A stretch of DNA of 24,616 bases from Pseudomonadota bacterium (GTDB lineage Bacteria; Bdellovibrionota; Bacteriovoracia; Bacteriovoracales; Bacteriovoracaceae), in NCBI GenBank assembly GCA_023432655.1, contig JAEYUK010000035.1, positions 1 to 24,616 on the forward strand, given 5' to 3'. Below, in pieces: positions 14,866-22,612 of this stretch. The position numbers were made by a program, and so were the translations under genes. The notes beneath the pieces are model-generated. The model ran no database searches, was not told the origin of the DNA, and worked only from the letters and a program-made list of their open reading frames with translations. Position 1 is the stretch's first letter. Every line of letters starts with the position of its first letter.

Positions 14866-16953
14866 ATGATTAGTGAAAGGCATTTAATGAACTACTATCT
14901 GTTACTTTTTAATCAGGACTCTTTGGATAACTTCCGAAATCGGATGGACGTACTTAGTCGTGCCCAAAATATTGAAAATAAAGAAGAGTTACAATCATGT
15001 CTTTCTCAGGGAGTTCCTGGAAACTCATTCTTTCTCATACCTTACTTGGGACTTGATGAAAAAATTGATGAGCTAGTGTTAGCTATTAAAGAGCAAGCTC
15101 CTCACGGGAAGATCATCTATTTAACTGAAGAAAGTGACGCTCACGAGTTGAGAAATCACCAGATGGGTCCAGCGGGCGGAGATGCCTATATTAATCCGGA
15201 AATTACCGAAAAGCAGTTTATCCAGATTATGGATGGGCTGAAGGCTCCGGACATAGCTACTCCACAAAACCGATTGGAGAGTCAGGTCGGTACTCAGTTC
15301 GGCGATTTATCCGATCTGGAGCGATTTAGAAACCATCCGCTCAATCGGCAAATAGATGAGCTTTTCACCTCGGTCATTGAGGTAAAGCAAAAAAAGCCGA
15401 TGTGGCAAAGCTTGGATTCATTATCAGGAGCGGAAAGTGAAGAAAAAGAAGAAGGGGAATTTGTGGGTATAAAAGATCAGGAATTATCTCTGGATGACGG
15501 TGAAGAACTGGATCTAAGTTTGGGGGAAGATGAGAGCGTCGAAATCCCGAGCTTGGACGACGGCCTTGATCTCAGCCTTGATAGTGGAGATGAAGGTCTC
15601 GAATTAGGCGATCTGGAAATGATAGAAACCCCACAAGAGAGTGAGGATGAATTTTCTCTGAGCGATGAAGAGGAAGAAGGTCTTTCACTTGGGGATGATA
15701 ATGATACTGAAGAAGGAGAGGATGAAGAACTCTCATTAAGCGAAGACGATGATGACTTCTTTTCTTTAGATGATGACAGTGCTGCTGAAGAAACAATAGA
15801 AAATATAGGTGAATTAAGTTTCGATGAATCGCTGTCCGATGATGGTCTTTCTCTCGATTTAGCTAGTGAGGAACCAGTTGAAGCCTTGGACGCAGGCGGA
15901 TTGGAGTTTTCTGGGGATGATAGTCTTGAACTGAGTCTTTCAGATGATATTTCCACTGACGCAGCAGAGCCTTCACTTAGCTTTGCCGATGATGATTCGG
16001 TTTCTTTAAGTGGGGAGATGGATCTTTCTGAAGAAGCCAAAGAAAAGCTTAAAGAGATCGATGCGATTCTTGATTACGATGCTTCTCAGGTTCAGATCCG
16101 TAACGATCTCCTCGCCCAGGAAAACATCGATGAACCATTGGTTTCAGATGAGCTAGATTTAGGAAACTTGAGCTTTGATCAAACCAATGAGACTTCCTTA
16201 GAAGGGACCGGTGAGATAGAGGCAGCTCCGGTTGAGACTCAACCTAAAGAAGAAAAGACCAAACGTAAGAAGAAAGAGGCTCCTCCGATGGAAAAACATC
16301 AGGAGTACGGTGAGGAGCTGAAGGAACTTTCTTCAGCTTACTCAGGTGAGATGGAGCGGATGCAGGCCACTATCTCTAATCTTCGTACGGACCGTGAAGA
16401 ACTTCTTTCAAAGATACAATCGTTAGAGGAAGAAAAGTTACTGCATAACCGTCAGTCTCTAAGCCTTAGAGCAGAACTTGATGAAAGGAAAATTGAGCTA
16501 ACGATCATTCGTAAGAAATTGAATGAAGAGATTAATGAACTTAAAGACCGAGTAAAGCTTTTTGATGAGAAAAGGTTAATCTTAGAAGAAAAGAACCGGA
16601 TTCTTACTCAAGAACTTGATAAGGCAGGACAAAAGAATAAAATTGATCTGAGAAAGGTTCAGAATAGGGAAAGAGAGCTTGAGCAAAAGCTTGAACTCCT
16701 GAAATCAGATGCTGAAACTCAAATCAGGAACCGGGATATAAAAATTCTTGAATTAAAGAGAAAAATTGACGCCATGGAGTTTGATATGGAATCAATTTCT
16801 CTACAAGAAAAGCGGTCGGTTGAAAGCCGCTTTGAATTGGAAGATAAACTTGAAAAGGCGATTAAGACTTTGCGGAGTGCGATCACCGTTTTGGAAGATG
16901 AGTCGGACCGTTCAAATGCCCTGGAAGCTTTGAAGAAAAATATTGATATGTAA
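14866..16953 (+). CDS. Pseudo-receiver, acidic repeat and coiled-coil protein (AglZ/FrzS-like layout)
   Basis: Cytosolic protein of 695 residues in three parts. Residues about 8-125 resemble a CheY receiver: the alternating fold is there and GPAGGDAYINP takes the place of the usual GADDYLPKP. The phospho-acceptor Asp is missing (SFFLIPYLGL) and the switch Lys is Asn, so it is a pseudo-receiver. Residues about 188-400 are very acidic, with recurring LSL/LDLSL-(D/E) units. Residues about 480-675 form a long charged coiled coil. Myxococcus AglZ and FrzS share the receiver plus coiled-coil plan and act in polar gliding and pilus control, so a polarity or motility scaffold is a fair guess. An alternative start at 14887 (MNYYLLLF) has the better-spaced site GAAAGG. 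The next gene overlaps the stop (TAATG). Confidence 0.8.
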   Translation: MISERHLMNYYLLLFNQDSLDNFRNRMDVLSRAQNIENKEELQSCLSQGVPGNSFFLIPYLGLDEKIDELVLAIKEQAPHGKIIYLTEESDAHELRNHQMGPAGGDAYINPEITEKQFIQIMDGLKAPDIATPQNRLESQVGTQFGDLSDLERFRNHPLNRQIDELFTSVIEVKQKKPMWQSLDSLSGAESEEKEEGEFVGIKDQELSLDDGEELDLSLGEDESVEIPSLDDGLDLSLDSGDEGLELGDLEMIETPQESEDEFSLSDEEEEGLSLGDDNDTEEGEDEELSLSEDDDDFFSLDDDSAAEETIENIGELSFDESLSDDGLSLDLASEEPVEALDAGGLEFSGDDSLELSLSDDISTDAAEPSLSFADDDSVSLSGEMDLSEEAKEKLKEIDAILDYDASQVQIRNDLLAQENIDEPLVSDELDLGNLSFDQTNETSLEGTGEIEAAPVETQPKEEKTKRKKKEAPPMEKHQEYGEELKELSSAYSGEMERMQATISNLRTDREELLSKIQSLEEEKLLHNRQSLSLRAELDERKIELTIIRKKLNEEINELKDRVKLFDEKRLILEEKNRILTQELDKAGQKNKIDLRKVQNRERELEQKLELLKSDAETQIRNRDIKILELKRKIDAMEFDMESISLQEKRSVESRFELEDKLEKAIKTLRSAITVLEDESDRSNALEALKKNIDM

Positions 16954-18287
16954 TGAATAAAAATCACGAGCAACTCGACATTCTGGCCATCGGTCTTGAT
17001 TCGTTCTCCATTGAGACGATTAAAGAATCATTGCGCGAAAATAAGCTTAAGTACCAGTTGGTACTGATCAGTGACGTGAGTGAACTGGCCCCATTAAAGA
17101 AAAAACACTTTCATGCGGTCTTCTTTTATTCAAATCGTCAAAGTCAGAAAACCGTTGATGATATCCGACGTATTCACCAGTCAGTTCCAGGAGGAGGGAT
17201 CACTCTTCTTTCTCCGAAATCCGATCTCCAGGGAATCGTTGGGGCCTTCCGGGCCGGGCTGTTTGATTTTCTTTCTCTTCCATTGGATAAACAGGAACTG
17301 CGAACGGTTATTTACCGTTTAAAAATTCATGGGGCCATTCAAAGCGGTAAATGGAATCCTGAGCGGGCGGTCCTTCATCTGTTTTCAAGACCGGAGAGTT
17401 TTGCAACTGTTCAGGACATCGCCATGAATCTTGATCAGTATTTGAAGATGTTCTTCATTAAAGAGAAAGAAATTGTCTTCACCTCAAATTTAAAGCTACA
17501 AGACTCTTTGAAGAAGAAACTTGGTTTCACCGAACACCAACTTCAACGCATTAAACGCTTTTTAAGTGATGAGACCGGTCTTATCTTTGGACTTCGTTTT
17601 ATCCAGGACCGTTTTTATTTCCTGGTTAAAAGGGGAGACGGCAACCTCTCCTATATGGTGATGAAAAACAATTCCCGTTATCAGATAAAAGATATTTTAA
17701 GTGATTATCTCGCAAACGTCCTGAGAACATCACTGACAATCCTTTACCAGGCCAAGCGCCGGGAAGAGATTCGCATGCTGGCCTTAACTGATGAGGTGAC
17801 AGGTATTTTCAATCAGCGAAAGCTTCTGGAAGACCTGGACCTTTACATTGGTCGTTATGAGCATGATCGAGTTGGGTTTAGCCTCCTTTTTGTTGATATC
17901 GACTACTTCAAGAATGTGAACGACCAATTTGGCCATGTGGTAGGAAGCCAGATTCTCATTGATATGTCTAATATTCTCAAGGTTCAACTGCGTTCGTCTG
18001 ATCTGGTGTACCGTTACGGTGGAGATGAGTTTATTGTCCTCTTGCCTCGAACGAATTTAGAAGAAACTAAAAAAATCGCCCTCAGGATTTCTAACGCCGT
18101 TAAGGCCTTCGAGTTTGATATTGAAAAAGATAAAAAGTACCGCCTGTCTCTTTCTATAGGACTTGCGGAATTTCCAACGGACGCCCTAAGTGCTAAGGCC
18201 ATCATCGATTTCGCAGATAAGATGATGTACATGTCGAAAAAGTCCGGCCGGGGTAAGGTCTTCCATGTAAATGAGGTTGTTGCCTGA
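16953..18287 (+). CDS. Diguanylate cyclase with an N-terminal pseudo-receiver
   Basis: Makes cyclic di-GMP from two GTP. Of 444 residues, about 8-125 form a degenerate receiver: the phospho-acceptor strand reads HAVFFYSN with no Asp, and the KP switch is LPLD. Residues about 135-265 are a middle domain I cannot name, possibly GAF-like. Residues 275-440 are the GGDEF domain with DIDYFKNVND (315-324), active site GGDEF intact at 356-360, and the inhibitory I-site RSSD at 347-350, exactly five residues upstream. An active, product-inhibited cyclase is expected, with input through a route other than receiver phosphorylation. The start overlaps the previous stop by one base (TAATG) and has no clear Shine-Dalgarno, so translation is probably coupled. 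No transmembrane segment is seen. Confidence 0.95.
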   Translation: MNKNHEQLDILAIGLDSFSIETIKESLRENKLKYQLVLISDVSELAPLKKKHFHAVFFYSNRQSQKTVDDIRRIHQSVPGGGITLLSPKSDLQGIVGAFRAGLFDFLSLPLDKQELRTVIYRLKIHGAIQSGKWNPERAVLHLFSRPESFATVQDIAMNLDQYLKMFFIKEKEIVFTSNLKLQDSLKKKLGFTEHQLQRIKRFLSDETGLIFGLRFIQDRFYFLVKRGDGNLSYMVMKNNSRYQIKDILSDYLANVLRTSLTILYQAKRREEIRMLALTDEVTGIFNQRKLLEDLDLYIGRYEHDRVGFSLLFVDIDYFKNVNDQFGHVVGSQILIDMSNILKVQLRSSDLVYRYGGDEFIVLLPRTNLEETKKIALRISNAVKAFEFDIEKDKKYRLSLSIGLAEFPTDALSAKAIIDFADKMMYMSKKSGRGKVFHVNEVVA

Positions 18288-19414
18288 AGTTTTCCCTCTT
18301 TCTGGGCCTATTTTTATCATTACCTGTCCTGGCCGATCCAAAGGCCATTTCGGCTTGCGAGAAAGAAATCCAAACTCACTGCACGAGTGATACTGACAGT
18401 AAAAGGCCCCTCGTCTGTCTTTTAAAACACGAGAAGGAACTTAATCAAAATTGTAAGCAAGAACTCCAACGTTTAAGTAAAAGCATCGAAGCCACCGGGA
18501 GTCGAGGAGGTGGAGGTCTATCTTCCTTTGGTGGTGTCATGGGTGGAATGGGACTTATGCCTCCCCAGAAAACGGTGGTCTCACTCAACGGGACTTTCGC
18601 ACCAGAAGGTCGTCCAACTACCATTGAGCAATCGAAGCTGAGCATTGCGACTCCAATTTACTCAAAGAATGGGAGCTCTTTTGCGATGTCCGTTGGGGGC
18701 GGTCGAATTGGATTTAACGAAGCCCAATTCTTTGATAATGACGAGAAGGCCCCACAGGAACTTCATCGTTTTGATCTGGGGGCCCAGTACAGTACGACTC
18801 TAAAAAATAAGGGGTTTTGGGGAGTAAGAGGTTCCATCGGCTCGGCCAGTGATAAGCCTTTTCATTCAAAAGATGAGGTGACCTTCAGCCTGAATTCTTT
18901 CTACACCAAACCCTCTCCGGGAAACGGACAGTGGATCTACACGATTTTCCTTTCCAATAATAATTCTTTTGCCAACTACATACCGATTCCCGGTTTTATT
19001 TATCTCTATCGTAACCAGAGCTTTACCGGCATGTTCGGACTGCCTTTTTTAAGCATGCAGTGGACACCTAAGGCCCCATGGATATTTTCCATGTCGTATT
19101 TTATCACGAACTTTAATAGCGAAGTGGCCTATGGTCTTCGGGACCGCTTCCAAACTTTTGCGGGATTTGCTATTTCTCAGCAAAACTTCCTACGTGCTGA
19201 CCGGGAAGAGGGAACTGATCGCTTATTCTTCAATGAGAAAAAAGTATTTCTAGGGGCCCGTTCTCCACTAACCAACGAGATCTCGGCGGAACTTCAATCG
19301 GGATTATCTTTTGACCGGAAGCTAAAAGAAGGGAAGAGTTTTAACGATACTGAGCTTGAAGCAGATTTAGGACGGTCTTGGTACATCAGTATGAATTGGA
19401 ATTTTGTGATTTAA
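18284..19414 (+). CDS. Exported protein with a GLG1-type cysteine motif and a C-terminal outer-membrane-barrel-like domain; probable CTG start
   Basis: The first ATG (18539) would give a 291-residue protein with no export signal. The same frame is open back to the TGA at 18272. From CTG 18284 it reads (M)KFSLFLGLFLSLPVLAD, a clean Sec signal peptide. CTG is preceded by GAGG with 7 bases of spacing and overlaps the cyclase stop as CTGA, like the ATGA/GTGA junctions elsewhere in this window. This gives 376 residues. After the signal come four cysteines (ACEKEIQTHC, VCLL, QNCKQEL) spaced like the GLG1 cysteine-rich repeat, then a Gly-rich linker. From about residue 90 to the end alternating aromatic strands close with WYISMNWNFVI, as in outer-membrane beta-barrels. 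Function is unknown; operon context suggests a surface output of the c-di-GMP genes. Confidence 0.78.
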   Translation: MKFSLFLGLFLSLPVLADPKAISACEKEIQTHCTSDTDSKRPLVCLLKHEKELNQNCKQELQRLSKSIEATGSRGGGGLSSFGGVMGGMGLMPPQKTVVSLNGTFAPEGRPTTIEQSKLSIATPIYSKNGSSFAMSVGGGRIGFNEAQFFDNDEKAPQELHRFDLGAQYSTTLKNKGFWGVRGSIGSASDKPFHSKDEVTFSLNSFYTKPSPGNGQWIYTIFLSNNNSFANYIPIPGFIYLYRNQSFTGMFGLPFLSMQWTPKAPWIFSMSYFITNFNSEVAYGLRDRFQTFAGFAISQQNFLRADREEGTDRLFFNEKKVFLGARSPLTNEISAELQSGLSFDRKLKEGKSFNDTELEADLGRSWYISMNWNFVI

Positions 19415-19435
19415 TAGTATGTAGAAGTTGAGTTT

Positions 19436-19608
19436 TGATCTGACAGTTAATAGGAAAGTCCAGCTCGAATTGCTGGTGAGTTAAGATAGATGAACTTATA
19501 GAGAGATGAATAAGCAGGGTATTGATTTCTAACGCCTTCTAAGCCGTGCTGACGCTTTAAATAGATTTTGTCTTTCAGTTGTTTACTTTCCTATTAACTG
19601 TCAGATCA
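19436..19608. mobile_element. MITE-like element with 24-bp perfect terminal inverted repeats
   Basis: The 24 bases at 19436-19459 (TGATCTGACAG...) recur as an exact reverse complement at 19585-19608. The next bases on each side are AGTTT (19431-19435 and 19609-19613), which fits a 5-bp target duplication. The interior of 125 bases holds no gene, only a small hairpin CCAGC/GCTGG at 19460-19476 beside the left arm. It lies 21 bases after the stop of the outer-membrane-like gene and would be transcribed into a long stem-loop. A chromosomal structured RNA is the alternative reading. No transposase is in the window. Confidence 0.65.
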
Positions 19609-19620
19609 AGTTTTGATTTT

Positions 19621-19657
19621 TACAAAATAAAAGCCGCGTATTCTGAGAATACGCGGC
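19621..19657 (-). terminator. Intrinsic terminator of the nadE/H1-like operon
   Basis: An 11-bp GC-rich stem (GCCGCGTATTC, 19633-19643, with 19647-19657) closes a 3-base loop. On the minus strand TTTTATTTTGTA follows. It begins about 10 bases after the stop at 19668. The plus side lacks a T-run, so the upstream plus operon is not clearly served. Confidence 0.85.
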
Positions 19658-19667
19658 CGAATCAAGA

Positions 19668-20135
19668 TTACTTATTTCTGGCAGTAGGCTTTTTCGTAGT
19701 AGATTTTTTTGCCGCTGGCTTCGGAGTGAATCCGGCCTTTGGTGGAATTGATTTCGCTACCTTTTTCTTCACACTCTTCTTGGTTGTAGGTGCTGCAGGT
19801 GTTTTGGCCGTAGTGCTCTTAGATTTCGTTTTAAGTTTGGCGTTCTTTTTAATGAGCTGATCAAGCTTTGTTTGAAGCACATTAAGCTCTTTACGGTGAC
19901 CATCAAGAAACTTCTTTGCTTTCTTTTCAATGTCACTTCTTTCTTTTTGAAGTTTCTTTTTTAGGTTCTCGAGATCAATTTGAACTTTGTTGTTTAAATC
20001 TTTTTGAGCATCTTTAACCAAGGTGTTCAGACTAGCTTTAAGTTCAGTAAGGTTAACTTCAGCAATGAAACTTTCGATCGTTGATTTAATTTCGTTGATC
20101 TTACTGAGAACTTTGGTTTTTGTTTCTTCAGACAT
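19668..20135 (-). CDS. Histone-H1-like protein with a coiled coil and a basic Lys/Ala/Pro tail
   Basis: 155 residues in two parts. Residues 1-100 are helical with heptad spacing (TKTKVLSKINEIKSTIESF, LENLKKKLQKERSDIEKKAKK), likely an oligomerising coiled coil. Residues 100-155 are low-complexity and strongly basic: Lys, Thr, Ala and Pro with KKS, KPAAKK and STTKKPT units. That resembles the C-terminal tails of eukaryotic H1 and of bacterial H1-like and AlgP-type proteins. Nucleoid binding or compaction is the likely role, but such tails are composition-driven and also occur in RNA- or polyphosphate-binding proteins. GGAGG lies 5 bases before the ATG. It follows nadE by 13 bases on the same strand and ends in a strong terminator. 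Confidence 0.75.
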   Translation of the reverse strand: MSEETKTKVLSKINEIKSTIESFIAEVNLTELKASLNTLVKDAQKDLNNKVQIDLENLKKKLQKERSDIEKKAKKFLDGHRKELNVLQTKLDQLIKKNAKLKTKSKSTTAKTPAAPTTKKSVKKKVAKSIPPKAGFTPKPAAKKSTTKKPTARNK

Positions 20136-20148
20136 GATATCCTCCGGT

Positions 20149-21900
20149 TTAGGTGTTCAATTGGTAACTAAGATTTTTACTCATCGGCATCCGATACCCA
20201 AAACCAAAGCTTTTGGCCTTAATCTTTAGAATGGGACAGAACTGTCTTCTTTTATACTCTGATTTTAAATAGAGATGAAGAACCTTTGTAACTTCTGCCT
20301 CATTATGACCCAATTCTAACAATTCTTTCTTTCCTAAACGGTAGCTTAAGAGACCTTCCAGAATCGGGTCGAGCCTTTCATATGGGGGAAGCGAGTCCTG
20401 ATCGAGCTGATTATCCCGAAGCTCCGCTGAAGGCCCTCGGGTAATGATGCCTTCCGGGATAGGAGCGTTGTAATTTTTATTAATATATTGAGCGAGCTGG
20501 TAGACCTCAGACTTATAAAGATCCCCCAGGAGCGAAAGGGCACCAACAGAGTCGCCATATTGGGTAGAGTAACCAACTGCCAATTCAGATTTATTGGAGG
20601 TATTAATAACCACCGCTCCGGTTTGATTAGAACGGGTGTAGAGGAGGGTTCCGCGCAGGCGGCTTTGCACGTTTTCATCAGTCAGTCCGGCAAATGGCTC
20701 AGAGAAGGTCTGGGTGAAAGCATTTTTTACTGCAGAATGAAGAAATTTAATCGGGAAATAAGAAAGAGGGATATTAAGCTTTCGGCACATTTCTTCGGAA
20801 AGCTGAGTGGAAACCGGGGAGGAAAACTGGCTGGGCATGTAAATGGCCTCCAGCGCCTGGCCTGGTTTAAGGCCCAATTTAACAATCGCCAGAACTAAGG
20901 CGGAATCCATCCCTCCAGAGAGGGCGACCAGGAATTTTTTAAATCCACTTTTGGTCGCATATTCCTGAAGACCAAAAATCAAAGCTTCCAGAACACTGGC
21001 ACACTCTTCATCACTTAATCCTTGAAGCGCCAGCATTTTTTGACTTTTGTCCAAGCGAGGAGCAAAGAGCCCTTCCCAGGTGTTTTCCGGAAGTTTAACG
21101 ACTTTCTCCTGATACTCACCCTTAATTTCTTCCAGGTTAACTTCCTGGGAGTCGGCTTCAAAGGACTTTAACTGGGTAATGACTTTGGATCCTGCCATCA
21201 CAAAGCTAGTGCCATCGAAGAGGATTTCATCTTCTCCTCCGACGCGGTTAAGGTAGAAAAAGGGGCAGGAAAAATCGAGCGAAATGGTTTTAGCGCGATT
21301 CAGGCGCTTCTTTATTTTGGCCACATCATATGGAGAGGCCGAAAGATTAATCACTCCATCGAGTGATAGATTCTTTTCTTTTGCTTCCTTCAGCATTAAT
21401 TCGCAAGGGTCCAGATCATGAAAACTTGAAGGCCACATATCTTCGCAGATAAGAAGACCAAAAGTTTTTCCCTTAAATTGGTAGAAGGTATTCTCACTCC
21501 CTTTGGAAAAATACTTCTGCTCATCAAAGATGTCGTAGTTAGGTAGGAGTCTTTTCGTATAGATTTTTTTTATTCCTTCACCGGGAATCACTTCGTATAT
21601 CACATTATAGATCTTAGTCGGAACGCCATTTGTTTCCATTTGGTAATCAAGTCCTCCCATGAGGGCGCGCCACTGACCTGACTGTTTTTTGGCCCAAAGT
21701 GCGAGATCGTTCAGGTGTTCCTGGTAATTATCGATAAAAGGTCTCTGCAAAACCAGATCATTTAAGGGGTAGCCCGTGAGGAAAAGTTCCGGAAAAAGAT
21801 GAAGGCCATCCCCCTTCAAAAAATTCACCGTCGACTCAAAAATAGCGTCAAAATCCGCTAGAGTATGATGGGTTTGGTGGAGAATCAGTGTTGTTTTCAT
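20149..21900 (-). CDS. nadE: Glutamine-dependent NAD+ synthetase
   Basis: Last step of NAD synthesis: nicotinate adenine dinucleotide is amidated using ATP and ammonia released from glutamine. The start at 21900 (MKTTLIL) gives 583 residues; an in-frame ATG at 21912 adds MDSH, and neither has a good Shine-Dalgarno. The N-terminal nitrilase-fold glutaminase domain carries the triad Glu38 (LFPELFLTGYP), Lys116 (YTKRLLPNY) and Cys152 (LLICEDMWP). The C-terminal synthetase domain shows the PP-loop SGGMDS at 328-333, a GTLLYTRSNQTGAVVI stretch, NKSELAVGYSTQYGD and GIITRGPSAEL. The length matches two-domain NadE; ammonia-only enzymes have about 275 residues. It precedes the H1-like gene in the operon. 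Confidence 0.96.
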   Translation of the reverse strand: MKTTLILHQTHHTLADFDAIFESTVNFLKGDGLHLFPELFLTGYPLNDLVLQRPFIDNYQEHLNDLALWAKKQSGQWRALMGGLDYQMETNGVPTKIYNVIYEVIPGEGIKKIYTKRLLPNYDIFDEQKYFSKGSENTFYQFKGKTFGLLICEDMWPSSFHDLDPCELMLKEAKEKNLSLDGVINLSASPYDVAKIKKRLNRAKTISLDFSCPFFYLNRVGGEDEILFDGTSFVMAGSKVITQLKSFEADSQEVNLEEIKGEYQEKVVKLPENTWEGLFAPRLDKSQKMLALQGLSDEECASVLEALIFGLQEYATKSGFKKFLVALSGGMDSALVLAIVKLGLKPGQALEAIYMPSQFSSPVSTQLSEEMCRKLNIPLSYFPIKFLHSAVKNAFTQTFSEPFAGLTDENVQSRLRGTLLYTRSNQTGAVVINTSNKSELAVGYSTQYGDSVGALSLLGDLYKSEVYQLAQYINKNYNAPIPEGIITRGPSAELRDNQLDQDSLPPYERLDPILEGLLSYRLGKKELLELGHNEAEVTKVLHLYLKSEYKRRQFCPILKIKAKSFGFGYRMPMSKNLSYQLNT

Positions 21901-21918
21901 ATGAGAGTCCATTGCTAC

Positions 21919-21948
21919 TTGACACGTCGCCTAAAAAGAGGGTATTTG
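21919..21948 (+). promoter_or_regulatory. Candidate promoter of trmFO
   Basis: A perfect TTGACA (21919-21924) is followed after 18 bases by TATTTG (21943-21948), about 46 bases before the trmFO start. It runs head to head with the nadE promoter, and the two predicted start points nearly coincide. Confidence 0.45.
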
Positions 21949-21959
21949 AGGACCTTCTG

Positions 21960-21988
21960 ATTATACAAAAAAAGAACTTAAAAAGAGA
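21960..21988 (-). promoter_or_regulatory. Candidate promoter of nadE
   Basis: A perfect TATAAT occurs on the minus strand (21960-21965), but the hexamer 17 bases upstream (21983-21988) matches the -35 box poorly. Transcription would start near 21953, leaving a leader of about 50 bases. Confidence 0.4.
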
Positions 21989-21994
21989 GTACTC

Positions 21995-22612
21995 ATGCAG
22001 AAATCTGGGCAAACTCGCGTCTTAATCATCGGAGCAGGACTTGCTGGCTCGGAAGCTGCCATGTATCTGGCCAATAATGATGTTTCGGTGGTCCTCATCG
22101 AAGGGAAAACTCTTCAATTGAATCCCGCCCAAAAGATTCCAACTTTTGCTGAGCTTGTTTGTACCAATTCTTTAAAGTCTCTTGATCCCTATTCCGCCCA
22201 CGGACTGCTGAAATCTGAAATGAAGGCCCTGGGATCTTTTATTATAGAGTCTGCTGAAAAGCATGCTGTACCGGCCGGAGATGCTCTGGCCGTTGACCGC
22301 GAAAAATTCTCTTTAGAGATAACGGAAAAACTTAAGGCCCATAAAAACATTCAAATCGTAGAACTAGAGGCTGATGACCCGATGAAGTTAAAAGCTCAGT
22401 TTGAATGCGATTACGTTATCGTGGCGACGGGTCCTCTTACAACGAAGGCTTTGGAGAGCTGGATCACGAAAGAAGTGTCTGGTGATGATTTTTACTTTTA
22501 CGATGCGATCGCTCCGGTAGTCGATGCAGATACTTTGGATCTCAGTAAAATGTATTTTAAAGACCGCCACAAGGAAATGACCGAGGGGGGGATTATCTCA
22601 ACTCGGCCATGA
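21995..22612 (+). CDS. trmFO: TrmFO, N-terminal portion (frame broken at a G7 run)
   Basis: TrmFO is the folate- and FAD-dependent enzyme that methylates U54 to T54 in the tRNA T-loop. This part of 205 residues carries the FAD-binding motif VLIIGAGLAGSEAA (9-22) and the signature PTFAELVCTNSLKSLD, with the conserved cysteine. Family similarity continues to about residue 199 (YFKDRHKEMTEGG), then the frame runs out as IISTRP and stops at 22612. The matching continuation (DYLNSAMTKEQYY) lies one frame away, starting within GGGGGGG at 22585-22591. A backward shift of one base there, or one extra G, would give a single 451-residue protein, the normal TrmFO length. The start has GAGAG 5 bases upstream. 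Confidence 0.9.
   Translation: MQKSGQTRVLIIGAGLAGSEAAMYLANNDVSVVLIEGKTLQLNPAQKIPTFAELVCTNSLKSLDPYSAHGLLKSEMKALGSFIIESAEKHAVPAGDALAVDREKFSLEITEKLKAHKNIQIVELEADDPMKLKAQFECDYVIVATGPLTTKALESWITKEVSGDDFYFYDAIAPVVDADTLDLSKMYFKDRHKEMTEGGIISTRP
22585..22591 (+). other. G7 run where the trmFO frame changes (possible -1 slippery site)
   Basis: The codons here are GAG GGG GGG ATT, so the run reads G GGG GGG in frame, which fits the X XXY YYZ pattern for -1 slippage. After a -1 shift the next codon is GAT and the frame joins the downstream trmFO part. AAGGA at 22571-22575 lies 9 bases upstream, like the Shine-Dalgarno-type stimulator of dnaX. I see no downstream stem-loop. A lost G or a miscalled homopolymer explains it more simply. 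Confidence 0.6.

Noticed and set aside
15480..16030. Repeated GATGAT/GAAGAA-rich stretches as possible tandem DNA repeats or a CRISPR-like array.
   Set aside because: They are degenerate codon runs for acidic residues, with no constant unit length or spacer structure.
15477..16040. A 187-codon Ser-rich open frame on the minus strand inside the pseudo-receiver/coiled-coil gene.
   Set aside because: It mirrors the acidic Asp/Glu/Ser/Leu repeats on the other strand; such composition leaves the opposite frame free of stops. It has no ribosome site and no sensible protein composition.
18539..19414. ATG 18539 as the start of the barrel-like protein.
   Set aside because: No Shine-Dalgarno precedes it, and it discards an obvious signal peptide and the cysteine motif encoded in the same open frame.
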